From an uncultured Eubacteriales bacterium (lineage in GTDB: Bacteria; Bacillota; Clostridia; Peptostreptococcales; Anaerovoracaceae): a stretch of 26,689 nt of DNA. The notes under the pieces are model-generated. The model saw nothing but the letters and a program-made list of their open reading frames with translations, was not told the origin of the DNA and searched no databases. The number at the start of each line of letters is the position of its first letter. Positions within the stretch are counted from its first letter, which is position 1. Shown piece after piece: positions 15,691 through 23,560 of this stretch. A program made the translations under genes and the position numbers. The stretch lies in NCBI GenBank assembly GCA_900540145.1, contig UQEW01000027.1, positions 1-26,689 on the forward strand. Direction: 5' to 3'.

Positions 15691-15766
15691 TATCCGCAGC
15701 ACATCTCTGGCGATTCGCAGCCTGCTCTCCGGCTATCCGCAGCATATCTCCGGCGATTCGCAGCCT
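15691..15766. repeat. 33-bp direct repeat copying the 3' end of the desulfurase-like gene
   Basis: Bases 15691-15723 and 15734-15766 match at 31 of 33 positions and are separated by 10 bp. The right-hand copy contains the last codons and stop of the cysteine desulfurase-like gene; the left-hand copy lies just outside it and, in the same reading, would encode GCESPEMCCG against the gene's own GCESPEICCG. Confidence 0.85.
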
Positions 15767-16908
15767 AAAATTTTTCTTATGGCGCTTACTGCATATTCAA
15801 CATCTTCTCTGGTATTTTTGTGACCGAAAGCGAATCTGACAGTACCCTGCGGATAAGTGCCCAAAGTCTGATGAGCCAGAGGTGCACAATGGAGACCGCA
15901 GCGAGTCATTACCCCGTATTCAGAATCAAGGATAAAAGAAACTTCTGCATTATCTATAGATTCAAAATCTAAAGAAATCGTTCCTACTCTTTTATTCCAA
16001 TCCCTTACGCCGATTATTTTTACGTTTGGCAGCTTGTCTATCTCCTCTATAAAAAGCTGAGCAAGCTGTTTTTCCGTCTCAAATATGGTATCTATTCCGA
16101 CACGGCGTATATATTCAAGGGATGCGTTCAGACCGATAATTCCGGGCAAGTTAAGGGTGCCCGCCTCAAATTTATCAGGCATAAATTCAGGCATGGTCAG
16201 CAAGTGAGAAGCGCTGCCGGTTCCTCCTGAAATTACAGGATCCAACGCTTCTGCAAGTTCATGTCTCAGCAAGAGCGCGCCTGTGCCCTGCGGTCCCAAA
16301 AGTCCCTTATGGCCTGTAAGGCAAAGCGCTGAAAGGTTAAATTTTTCAAAATCTATGTTTATGACTCCGGCGCTTTGAGCTGCGTCAAGAGCAAAAAATA
16401 CACCTTTTTCTTTGCATATTTTGCCTACCTCTTCTGCATCGAGGACTGTGCCGCACACATTAGATGCATGAGACATCACTACCAATTTGGTATTTTCTTT
16501 AAAAGAATTTTTAAATGCGTCTATGTCAAGCACGCCATCTCGGTCACAAGGAACTATTGTAACCTCCACTCCGAAGTCTTTCAGCGATTGGCATGGCCTG
16601 GCTACAGCGTTATGCTCCATAGAAGACATTATTACATGGTCGCCCGATTTCAGGAGACCCTTTATGACAAAGTTAAGACTATATGTCACGCTTGGAGTAA
16701 ATACCACATATTTTTCCTCTGAAAAATTAAACATGCGGCACAGCATAGATCTTGTCTCAAATATGGTGTCGCCTAAATCATAGGCTGTTTCATATCCCCC
16801 TCTGCTTATGTTGCACCCTACTTCTGTTATAAAATGCGACATTGCCTCAGCCACTCCCGGAGCTTTGGGAAAAGAAGTGCTTCCGTTGTCCAGATAAACT
16901 TTTCTCAT
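15733..16908 (-). CDS. Cysteine desulfurase family protein (class V aminotransferase, selenium-locus type)
   Basis: This is a PLP enzyme of 391 residues of the NifS/SufS fold. The PLP lysine lies in LTGHKGLLGPQGTGAL (about residue 205), and the mobile-loop cysteine motif is RCGLHCAP (about 343). It opens with YLDNGSTSFPKAPGV, typical of the subfamily found beside selenium genes in Firmicutes. The likely role is release of S or Se from cysteine or selenocysteine for carrier proteins. It is divergent from yedE, yedF and DUF3343, which supports a selenium role over general Fe-S assembly. The C-terminus ends in CCG and has a duplicated copy downstream. The ATG at 16908 has GGAG 7 bases upstream. 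Choice between cysteine and selenocysteine as substrate is not visible from sequence. Confidence 0.92.
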   Translation of the reverse strand: MRKVYLDNGSTSFPKAPGVAEAMSHFITEVGCNISRGGYETAYDLGDTIFETRSMLCRMFNFSEEKYVVFTPSVTYSLNFVIKGLLKSGDHVIMSSMEHNAVARPCQSLKDFGVEVTIVPCDRDGVLDIDAFKNSFKENTKLVVMSHASNVCGTVLDAEEVGKICKEKGVFFALDAAQSAGVINIDFEKFNLSALCLTGHKGLLGPQGTGALLLRHELAEALDPVISGGTGSASHLLTMPEFMPDKFEAGTLNLPGIIGLNASLEYIRRVGIDTIFETEKQLAQLFIEEIDKLPNVKIIGVRDWNKRVGTISLDFESIDNAEVSFILDSEYGVMTRCGLHCAPLAHQTLGTYPQGTVRFAFGHKNTREDVEYAVSAIRKILGCESPEICCG

Positions 16909-16937
16909 AATCGTCTCCTAAATCTTATTTCAAACAA

Positions 16938-16966
16938 ATTATATTACCTTATCGCTATAATGTAAA
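16938..16966 (-). promoter_or_regulatory. Sigma-A promoter of the cysteine desulfurase-like gene
   Basis: On the minus strand TTTACA (16966-16961) and TATAAT (16943-16938) are 17 bp apart, giving a leader of about 20-25 bases before the ATG at 16908. Confidence 0.7.
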
Positions 16967-17062
16967 ATAGATTTTTCAAACCAAGCCGACAACTATTCGT
17001 CGATTGTTGCTTTGCAATTGCATTGCTCTATAAGCCGGCCTTACTGCATTAATAAACACAAT

Positions 17063-17092
17063 TTTACTTTTATTGGATGTATTTGTTAAAAT
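17063..17092 (+). promoter_or_regulatory. Possible promoter of the yedE operon
   Basis: TTTACT (17063-17068) and TAAAAT (17087-17092) are 18 bp apart on the plus strand, about 66 bp before the yedE start. The match is moderate. Confidence 0.4.
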
Positions 17093-17111
17093 ATTTGCGT
17101 ATTAAAAAATC

Positions 17112-17130
17112 AAAATATCTTAGATATTTT
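17112..17130. promoter_or_regulatory. Perfect 19-bp palindrome in the yedE leader, operator candidate
   Basis: AAAATATCT and AGATATTTT (9-bp arms) flank a single central T. It lies between the proposed -10 and the ribosome binding site, a normal place for a repressor site. The binding protein is unknown. Confidence 0.45.
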
Positions 17131-17157
17131 TAAATTAAGGTGAAAGGAATCGGTATT

Positions 17158-18222
17158 ATGAAAAGCAACAAATTATTCATCATTATCACCGGCGCCATCA
17201 TAGGAGTTATCGCTGTGTTGTTGGTAAAATTCGGAAACCCTGCAAACATGGGTTTTTGTATCGCATGTTTTATCAGAGATACAGCAGGAGCTTTAAAGCT
17301 ACATAGCGCCGCAATCGTCCAATATATGCGACCTGAAATAATAGGCCTGGTTCTTGGGGCCAGTATCATGGCCTTTTCTAAAAAAGAGCTTATAGCCAGA
17401 AGCGGTTCCAACCCTGTGCTCCGTTTTGTCCTCGGTTTCTTCGTAATGGTAGGTGCTCTGATGTTCCTGGGATGTCCTCTTAGAATGATGCTCAGAATCG
17501 GCGGCGGAGATTTCAACGCTATCATCGGTCTTGTAGGCTTCGTAGGCGGTATTCTTTTGGGTATACTGGCTCTCAACAAAGGATTTTCTTTCAATCGTTC
17601 TTACAAAGTGTCCAATGCTGAAGGCTATGTTTTCCCTATAATACAAATCGCGTTTTTAGTTATTTTAGTTGCTGTGCCTTCCCTTATCGTGTTCAGTCAG
17701 GAGGGCCCCGGATCCATGCATGCTCCTCTTATCATGTCGCTGGCAGCAGGCTTGATAGTAGGCGCTATGGCACAGAGAGCAAGATTCTGTACAGTAGCCG
17801 GAATTCGTGATTCCATAATGTTCAAAGATTTTTCAATGCTTTATGGCTTCATCGTTCTGATCGCTGTAACTATTGTAGTTAACATTATCTTTGGTTTCTT
17901 TAATCCTGGATTTGAAGCTCAGCCTGTAGCTCATACAGACGGACTTTGGAACTTTATGGGTATGGTTCTCGTAGGCTTTGGATCTGTGCTCTTGGGAGGA
18001 TGTCCTCTGAGACAGTTGATTTTAGCCGGCGAAGGCAATATCGATTCGGTAATCACAGTTATCGGTATGTTTATAGGTGCAGCTTTCTGCCATAACTTTG
18101 GCCTGGCAGCATCTGCAGACGGTCCTACTTCCAACGGTCAAATCGCTGTTATAATCGGCCTGGCAGTAGTAGGTGTTATTGCAATAGTCAATATTGCGGG
18201 TAACAGAAAGAAAGGAGTATAA
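17158..18222 (+). CDS. yedE: YedE-family selenium transporter
   Basis: This is a polytopic membrane protein of 354 residues of the YeeE/YedE (TsuA-like) family, with about ten hydrophobic segments. The two halves repeat the same motifs: GFCIACFIRD and GCPLRMMLRIGGGD in the first, FCTVAGIRD and GCPLRQLILAGEGN in the second, so the conserved cysteines of the transport path are present twice. YedE next to YedF and a DUF3343 protein is the marker set for selenium-using bacteria, so selenium import is the likely role rather than thiosulfate uptake. The ATG at 17158 has AAAGGA 9 bases upstream; a GTG at 17140 is in frame but overlaps the ribosome binding site region. The following gene starts 3 bp after its stop. 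Confidence 0.93.
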   Translation: MKSNKLFIIITGAIIGVIAVLLVKFGNPANMGFCIACFIRDTAGALKLHSAAIVQYMRPEIIGLVLGASIMAFSKKELIARSGSNPVLRFVLGFFVMVGALMFLGCPLRMMLRIGGGDFNAIIGLVGFVGGILLGILALNKGFSFNRSYKVSNAEGYVFPIIQIAFLVILVAVPSLIVFSQEGPGSMHAPLIMSLAAGLIVGAMAQRARFCTVAGIRDSIMFKDFSMLYGFIVLIAVTIVVNIIFGFFNPGFEAQPVAHTDGLWNFMGMVLVGFGSVLLGGCPLRQLILAGEGNIDSVITVIGMFIGAAFCHNFGLAASADGPTSNGQIAVIIGLAVVGVIAIVNIAGNRKKGV

Positions 18223-18225
18223 ATC

Positions 18226-18432
18226 ATGTTAGTAGACGCAAGAGGTTGTTCGTGTCCGCAGCCTGTATTGATGACAAAAAAGGCTCTCGCAAAAGAGTCC
18301 AAACTGGAAGTTCTGGTAGACAACAATACGGCAATGAATAACGTTACCAGATTTGCCAAAAGCCAAGGATGCAGCGTTTCAGTCAAAGAAACTGACGACA
18401 GCGGCGAATATACCATTGAGATTTCTAAATAA
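18226..18432 (+). CDS. yedF: YedF, TusA/SirA-family sulfur or selenium carrier
   Basis: This is a small soluble protein of 68 residues with the TusA-fold motif CPQP (Cys10-Pro11-x-Pro13), preceded by a second pair of cysteines in GCSCP. The active cysteine would carry a persulfide or perselenide. It contains only the TusA-like half; longer YedF proteins have a second domain, absent here. Its start lies 3 bp after yedE, with AAAGGAG well placed, so the two are translated together. The neighbourhood points to delivery of selenium towards selenophosphate synthesis; selD is not in the window. Confidence 0.93.
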   Translation: MLVDARGCSCPQPVLMTKKALAKESKLEVLVDNNTAMNNVTRFAKSQGCSVSVKETDDSGEYTIEISK

Positions 18433-18468
18433 AAATAATATAATATAACAAAAACATCGGAGAAGCTC

Positions 18469-18711
18469 ATGACTTTTTTAGTAACATTCCACACACATTT
18501 TGACGCTAACGTTTTCTATAAAAAAATAAAAGCTCTTGGTTCGGCGAGGATGAGGCCTGTTCCCAGAAGTCTCAGTTCTTCCTGCGGTACATGCGTGGAG
18601 TTTTCGCCTTCAGACAAGAATTTTGATTCTCAAAATTTAATAGACCTGGAATACGAAAGCGTATATTTAGTATCTAAAGAAGATTTTGAGCTTTTGTACC
18701 ATAAAGAATAA
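18469..18711 (+). CDS. DUF3343 putative Se/S carrier protein
   Basis: This is a soluble protein of 80 residues of the DUF3343 family. The start MTFLVTFHTHFDA, the RPVPRSLSSSCGTCVEF segment (Cys-Gly-Thr-Cys near residues 39-42) and the length fit the family. It is commonly next to yedE and yedF in selenium-using Clostridia and has been proposed as a Se/S carrier on that basis. The ATG at 18469 has GGAG upstream, and the gene ends 20 bp before a shared terminator. It is the last gene of the yedE operon. Confidence 0.9.
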   Translation: MTFLVTFHTHFDANVFYKKIKALGSARMRPVPRSLSSSCGTCVEFSPSDKNFDSQNLIDLEYESVYLVSKEDFELLYHKE

Positions 18712-18731
18712 AAAATAAAATCATGTGCAGC

Positions 18732-18775
18732 AAAGGACGCCCTCAAGTCATCCAAACGGCTTTAGGGCGTCCTTT
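18732..18775 (+). terminator. Bidirectional intrinsic terminator between the yedE operon and the symporter
   Basis: AAAGGACGCCCT (18732-18743) pairs with AGGGCGTCCTTT (18764-18775), a 12-bp stem with A and T runs on both sides. It ends the plus-strand selenium operon and the minus-strand symporter transcript. Confidence 0.9.
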
Positions 18776-18785
18776 TATTATGTTC

Positions 18786-20071
18786 TTATTCTCGTATCTG
18801 ACCTGAGTTAAGTCTCTTAAAGCAGCTTCTGGTTTCTGCTACTATCACACCATTAAGCGCCACTAAGGCGATTAAATTAGGTATAGCCATAAGTCCGTTG
18901 AAAATATCAGCAATAGTCCACACAGCTGACACTGTCATAAACGGTCCGATAAACACTGCTATTATGTACATCCATTTATATATCTTTACGGCTTTCATAT
19001 TGCCTCCGCTGAGATATTCAAGGCATCTTTCGCTGTAGTAATCCCATCCCAAAATGGTAGTAAAGGCGAAAAACGCCAGGCAAAGCATGAGCATAAATGA
19101 GCCTATGCTGTCGCTCCAAGGCAATCCGTTGGAAAAAGCGTTGGCGGTAACTTCTACTCCTTCCAGATTTTTTTCCAAAGCCGTATCGTATGAACCTGTA
19201 ACCATGATAGTAAGGCCTGTCATAGAGCAGATTATTATTGTATCAATAAATGTTCCCGTCATCGATACCAGACCCTGTCTTACAGGTTCATTGGTCTTGG
19301 CCGCAGCCGCTGCTATAGGCGCACTTCCAAGGCCTGACTCATTGGAGAAGATTCCTCTTGCAACTCCTTGCTGCATAGCGAGCAGCAATGCCCCCAAAGC
19401 GCCTCCGGCTACAGCTCTGATGCCAAAAGCGCCTTCAAAGATCTGCACTATTGCGCTTGGTATTCTTTCGGCATTATATATCAATATAGACAAACAAGTG
19501 ACCACATATATTATCGCCATAAAAGGTACTATTATGCTGCTGACGCTGGAAATCCTCTTGATTCCGCCTATTACCACGAGCCCAGTGACGAATGCCACTA
19601 CTGCTGCTGTTACCACTGTTGCTATAGAATAATCATTTCCGAAGATGTTTATAACATGTTCCTTATTTGGGTCGAAAAATCCCTCTGTAGCTGAAGCTAT
19701 GCCGTTTACCTGGGTTATGGTCCCGATACCTAAAAGTCCAGCCCCAACTCCAAAGGTGGCAAACAATTTTGCAAGCCATTTCCACTTTTCTCCCATGCCC
19801 TTTTCTATATAATAGAACGGTCCTCCGAGAAATCTTCCCCCGCCTCGGTCTACTCTGAATTTTACAGCCAGCAAGCCTTCGGAATATTTTGTAGCCATGC
19901 CTAAGCATGCTGCAAGTACCATCCAAAAAATAGCGCCGGGTCCTCCGGCCATTACGGCTGTTGCAACGCCTACAATATTACCTGTTCCGATGGTAGCTGC
20001 AAGAGCCGTACACAAAGCTCCGAAACTGCTGACTTCACCTATTGCTTAAGAAATTCAGTAATTTTTTCCAT
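18786..20071 (-). pseudogene. Amino acid:cation symporter (AGCS family), N-terminal region deleted
   Basis: The body matches sodium:alanine/glycine symporters: the signature ALCTALAATIGTGNIVGVATA near the start, GPFYYIEKGMG, and IFSNESGLGSAPIAAAAA in the middle. The natural start is still visible at 20071, with GGAGGAG upstream, and opens MEKITEFLKQ. Then a TAG stop follows (20041-20039), and the symporter frame begins in another frame, only about 10 codons later, at a point that in family members lies roughly 60-75 residues from the start. That frame has an in-frame TAA just upstream and no ATG with a ribosome binding site; the first possible start is a TTG at 20015. The first membrane helix is thus missing. 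An out-of-frame deletion explains this; a misassembly could too. The glycine riboswitch upstream indicates that the substrate was glycine. Confidence 0.85.
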
Positions 20072-20130
20072 TATTGGTTCTCCTCCGTAAAAGAATAATT
20101 GTTTGTGCGATGTCCGATTCAAAAAATCAC

Positions 20131-20166
20131 ACAAAAAAATTAAAAAGCCGACGAATAATCGACTTT
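20131..20166 (-). terminator. Intrinsic terminator of the glycine riboswitch expression platform
   Basis: On the minus strand AAAGTCGA (20166-20159) pairs with TCGGCTTT (20151-20144), one G-U pair, with loop TTATTCG, followed by T-rich sequence to about 20131. CTCTCCGG, just before it, can also pair with CTGGAGAG at the start of the aptamer, giving a possible switch between two structures. Confidence 0.8.
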
Positions 20167-20198
20167 CCGGAGAGGACATGAGATTTAGAATAATTCAG

Positions 20199-20343
20199 AA
20201 ACTATCGCTCTGTCCTTTTGCCTGAGAGATTACGCGGCATGCTGCGTTCGAAGCATCAATGAAAAGATACAAAGAATCGCAGGGCACATTCCGCGCGTAC
20301 ACCTTCGGCGCTCTTTTCGAGACTCTCCAGAGAATCATAGTTT
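20199..20343 (-). promoter_or_regulatory. Glycine riboswitch (single aptamer)
   Basis: On the minus strand the conserved aptamer elements appear in order: GGAGAGTCTC, GCGCCGAAGGTGTA, then CTCTCAGGCAAAAGGACAGAG. A 7-bp P1 stem AAACTAT/ATAGTTT closes it (20343-20337 with 20205-20199). Only one aptamer is visible; no second copy follows before the terminator. It controls the adjacent symporter. A hairpin ATCCGG/CCGGAT lies just upstream in the transcript. Confidence 0.94.
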
Positions 20344-20390
20344 TTTGACATCCGGCATGCTTGTCCGGATGATAGTAAACTAACTAATTT

Positions 20391-20419
20391 ACTTTACCAT
20401 AAATATCATATTATTTCAA
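20391..20419 (-). promoter_or_regulatory. Possible promoter of the glycine riboswitch transcript
   Basis: On the minus strand TTGAAA (20419-20414) and TAAAGT (20396-20391) are 17 bp apart, about 50 bp before the aptamer. The -10 match is moderate. Confidence 0.4.
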
Positions 20420-20426
20420 GTAAAAT

Positions 20427-20473
20427 CAAAACGCCGTGCACGTGGCCAATTCCAAGCATGCGCGGCGCTTTTC
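20427..20473 (-). terminator. Intrinsic terminator after grdD
   Basis: A GC-rich hairpin (AAAGCGCCG and CGGCGTTTT as outer arms, with further pairing of GCATG inside) lies about 40 bp after the grdD stop and is followed on the minus strand by a T-rich run. It separates the grd operon from the symporter. Confidence 0.75.
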
Positions 20474-20511
20474 AATTATCCGTTAAAATAATCAAAGAGG
20501 CTGATTATTGA

Positions 20512-21627
20512 TTATTGGATATAACCTTTTTCTTCCAGAACCTTTCTTGCAGCTTCGCCGTTTGCTTCGCTGACAAGGATTACAGGTCCTGTACAACCCA
20601 TTCCGGTTTCGGCATACATGCCTTTTTCCCAAAGTGAAGAAGCTGCATCCTCTAAATCGATTACTTCGATTCCGTGAATTTCATAAGTTACAACTTCTTT
20701 TGGAGGTGCAGTTACTGCTTTTGGAGCTTCTCCGCCTTTCTTGCTGTCTCTGATTTCAGCAAGGATCTCCTGGAATCCGGCTTTATTGGCTGCCTCAAAC
20801 TCTTTGGCGGCAACTTTTAGCACATCGTTTTCCAAAAGCTCTGTAGCATACTGGATAGCTCCTGCTATTACAGGCGCACCGGAAGCTCTTGAGATAATCA
20901 TTACAACTCTATCGTATCCCTCGCCGATACCAGGACCGTAACCATAACCCAGGGATTCATAGCTGCCGCCTGTAGTATAAGCTGAGAAAATCTTAGTCAT
21001 GAGGTTTCCTGTAAGGGCGTCCATTACCATGATGTCGGCTGAAGCCTCAAGCAGGTCGTTGCCCCTCATAACAACTCCGCCGTCGCTTCTTGATGACTCT
21101 GCGAAGTTGATTTCGTATCCGTTTTCTTTAAGCTTCTTAAGCGCAATTTCGGTCTGTCTTGCGCCGTCTATATTAGCGATTCCAACAGTTGGATTTTCAA
21201 CGCCGGAAGCTTTTGCAGCTATTATACCGTATACTGCGTTCTTTACCATCGACTCAACGCGGTCTGTGGAAGAAGTTCCGGTAGTAGTCGCTAAATAAAG
21301 CTCTTTTCCCATGCCCGGAGTGATTACTCTTCCTACAGTAGAAACACCTATCGGGAATGGATAATGCATTGTTACTGCGCCCTGGATTTCTCCGGCTTCA
21401 AGCATCTTTTCCATCTGCTTGTGGGCGTCTTCGCCTTCTATGACAACTGCCTTATATCCTTTTTTCTCAGCCAGCTTTACTCCGGCATAGATATTGTCCA
21501 TGCCATGCTCTGTGCCGGCTACAGCCACTCCGATAACCGGCTTTTTGCCGAAGCTGCCGGTTTCCAGAGCATCTGCGATGTCTAAAAAGGTATTGGCAAT
21601 CATATTTTTGATTTGCTTTTCTGACAT
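20512..21627 (-). CDS. grdD: Glycine/sarcosine/betaine reductase protein C, alpha-type subunit
   Basis: This is a soluble protein of 371 residues. With GrdC it forms protein C, which takes the carboxymethyl group from the selenium of GrdA and releases acetyl phosphate by phosphate attack on an acetyl thioester. The C-terminal MGCTGPVILV carries the cysteine (about residue 345) that corresponds to the thioester-forming cysteine of the family. The body has the phosphate-acyltransferase-like motifs HYPFPIGVSTVGRV and GYGYGPGIGEGYDR. It starts 24 bp after grdC and ends the operon. The start is an ATG after AAGGAA. The length is near the family norm. Confidence 0.95.
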   Translation of the reverse strand: MSEKQIKNMIANTFLDIADALETGSFGKKPVIGVAVAGTEHGMDNIYAGVKLAEKKGYKAVVIEGEDAHKQMEKMLEAGEIQGAVTMHYPFPIGVSTVGRVITPGMGKELYLATTTGTSSTDRVESMVKNAVYGIIAAKASGVENPTVGIANIDGARQTEIALKKLKENGYEINFAESSRSDGGVVMRGNDLLEASADIMVMDALTGNLMTKIFSAYTTGGSYESLGYGYGPGIGEGYDRVVMIISRASGAPVIAGAIQYATELLENDVLKVAAKEFEAANKAGFQEILAEIRDSKKGGEAPKAVTAPPKEVVTYEIHGIEVIDLEDAASSLWEKGMYAETGMGCTGPVILVSEANGEAARKVLEEKGYIQ

Positions 21628-21651
21628 GTCTTTTTCCTTCCCTCTTAATTA

Positions 21652-23193
21652 CTATTCCATCAAAGATTTAGCAAAATCACGCATAGCTTCTCCGATTAAG
21701 CTCTTAATCTTATCTTCTGAAACAGCAGATGCCTCTTCTTGCTTGCCGGAATTGGCTTCCACTACGAAGGATACTCCGTCGAACAGATTTGTCATTCTTC
21801 CTAAGAATAAGCTTCCCTTGCCTATGATCATAGCACGCTTAACATCGCCGTTTAAAATATCGTCTCTGCAAGGTCCCATGTAAGGAACGCCTGAAGGAAT
21901 ATGTCCCTGAGTAGGAGCCCATCCTGTCAGTCCATGCTGTGCTACGAAATCAGCTATCTGAGTTCTTTCGATATCGCCTCTCTTTACTCCCAGAGCAGCA
22001 ATCATCTTATAGTTAGCTTCCGGAACGTCTCCTGCTCCGGCAGGTTTAGTGATGTCCGGATTCTGAAGTTCAGGGGCGAACTTGTCGATCTCGGTCAGTT
22101 TCATACCTGCTGCATCCAGCGGGTCAGTAACCAGGGAGCCGATTACTGCCTGAGGTGAAGAACCAGTTCCTACAGTGTGTCTTCCGACTATATCAGTTCT
22201 GATGATAGGGTTTACTCCGTCATTTTCACTGATAAGTACGGCAAATCCTCCGATGCAGTCCTCCAGGATAGGAAGACCCTTCTTAACGTGGTCTTTTCCG
22301 TTCATTCCCAGCTTAGCGGTACATCCGCCTGCTGTAACGATAACATTCTTGAAGGTTCCTGCTTTTACCAATGAAGCAGCATCAAGTATAGCGTGAGAAG
22401 GTCCTGCGCAGAATCCTCTGACGTCTGAACCTGTAGCTCCTGAAAGGCCTACAACTTCAGCAGCAGCCTTGGCGAAGTTTCCGCCGCCTCTCTGGTTCAT
22501 GTCGCCGCAAGCTTCTTCGCAGCAGTCTACAACATAATCTACTGTTGCCGGGTCGATTCCTGTAACTTTAATGAGGTGAAGCATAGCTAATACGCTGGAT
22601 GCTTTAGTTACCAGGTTTTCAAGCATTACGTGGGCGCTCAGGTTGGCGTCAACGTCGTGAGCGCGCTTAACTGCTCCCACCAGCTTGAAGTCGTTATAAA
22701 GACCTTCTGCATGTTCTTCCTTTACCAGTCTTTCAATTTCGTCGATTCCGTCAGTATTCTTGTCGAGAATGTCTATCTGTTCCTGCTTCAGCATGCCGTG
22801 AGCAGTGAGTTTTTCTTTTACTGATTTTGCGAATTCAGGTTCCAGCTTAACCAAGTCGAATACGTCGCAGATCTGAATCAGACCGAGGAACTCATCCTGA
22901 GGCATGATTTCACCGTATTTTCCGTATCTTTTAGGTTCTGCGGCTTTCTTATCATACCAAGGGAACTCGGTTGCTGCCAGTTCCTTGTTGGTCATGTTGC
23001 CTATATAAACCTGGTTAGGGATGTATGCCAATACATCATCGAAGCTTCTCAAATGATTCGGAAGCTCTTTGAGATACTCTGACTCAGGATTTACAACCAT
23101 CTCTGTTGTCTGAGTTGTACCATTATGTAAAACCATGTCAGGCGCTGCAGCTAAAATATAGCTGGCGCCCTTAATAACTGCGTAGTTGCTCAT
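21652..23193 (-). CDS. grdC: Glycine/sarcosine/betaine reductase protein C, beta subunit
   Basis: This is a protein of 513 residues with a thiolase-like, ketoacyl-synthase III-type fold and the family opening NYAVIKGASYILAAAPDMVLHNG. Candidate catalytic segments are RGFCAGPSHAILDAASL (near 260) and VTAGGCTAKLGMNGKDHVKKG (near 285). It works with GrdD to form acetyl phosphate during glycine reduction in the Stickland reaction. It follows trxA by about 20 bp and precedes grdD by 24 bp. The ATG at 23193 has AAAGGAG at a slightly long spacing of 12 bases. Length and sequence fit full-size GrdC. Confidence 0.95.
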   Translation of the reverse strand: MSNYAVIKGASYILAAAPDMVLHNGTTQTTEMVVNPESEYLKELPNHLRSFDDVLAYIPNQVYIGNMTNKELAATEFPWYDKKAAEPKRYGKYGEIMPQDEFLGLIQICDVFDLVKLEPEFAKSVKEKLTAHGMLKQEQIDILDKNTDGIDEIERLVKEEHAEGLYNDFKLVGAVKRAHDVDANLSAHVMLENLVTKASSVLAMLHLIKVTGIDPATVDYVVDCCEEACGDMNQRGGGNFAKAAAEVVGLSGATGSDVRGFCAGPSHAILDAASLVKAGTFKNVIVTAGGCTAKLGMNGKDHVKKGLPILEDCIGGFAVLISENDGVNPIIRTDIVGRHTVGTGSSPQAVIGSLVTDPLDAAGMKLTEIDKFAPELQNPDITKPAGAGDVPEANYKMIAALGVKRGDIERTQIADFVAQHGLTGWAPTQGHIPSGVPYMGPCRDDILNGDVKRAMIIGKGSLFLGRMTNLFDGVSFVVEANSGKQEEASAVSEDKIKSLIGEAMRDFAKSLME

Positions 23194-23214
23194 TTTATAT
23201 GTAACTCCTTTTAA

Positions 23215-23541
23215 TTATGCCATTGCGTAGTATTTCTTAACCATTTCTTCAACGGCTTCCTTAGTTGCGTCGTCTTTAACAAGTTCCTCAACTTTTTCGC
23301 CGTCTTTATAAATAGCGATTACAGGAAGTCCCATGATCTTCTGGCCGATAGCAAGTCTTCTTGCCTTTGTAGTGTTAAGGCTTGTGAACTTGATCTTATC
23401 GCCGTATTTGTCTGCCATGTCGTGAACATGAGGCATCAAAGCCTGACAAGGAACGCAACCATCTCCAAAGAAATCTACCAATACATAACCATCTGCTTGC
23501 AGTACTTCTGCTTCAAAATTTGTCTTATCTACTTCTAACAT
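23215..23541 (-). CDS. trxA: Thioredoxin of the glycine reductase operon
   Basis: This is a thioredoxin of 108 residues. The redox motif is GCVPC (Cys29-Val-Pro-Cys32); the usual WCGPC tryptophan is replaced by glycine, as is common for thioredoxins encoded in Stickland operons. The cis-proline segment is MGLPVIAIY. It would pass electrons from TrxB to the oxidised selenoprotein A after each turnover. The start is the ATG at 23541 with GGAGG 8 bases upstream; a longer in-frame ATG at 23568 overlaps the trxB stop and would add residues not seen in thioredoxins. It lies between trxB and grdC. Confidence 0.95.
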   Translation of the reverse strand: MLEVDKTNFEAEVLQADGYVLVDFFGDGCVPCQALMPHVHDMADKYGDKIKFTSLNTTKARRLAIGQKIMGLPVIAIYKDGEKVEELVKDDATKEAVEEMVKKYYAMA

Positions 23542-23560
23542 TTTCAAATCCTCCTGATTT

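Noticed and set aside
16975..17060. Small RNA or tRNA-like fold between the desulfurase-like gene and yedE
   Set aside because: Several short palindromes (CGAC/GTCG, GCAATTGC) are present, but I could not build a consistent fold or see tRNA landmarks.
19054..19632. Plus-strand frame of 192 codons opposite the symporter
   Set aside because: Antisense shadow of a conserved membrane-protein gene; no ribosome binding site.
18786..20015. Intact 409-residue symporter starting at a TTG codon
   Set aside because: The TTG lies inside a conserved motif, the spacing to any GGAG is too short, and the true start with its ribosome binding site is visible upstream but out of frame.
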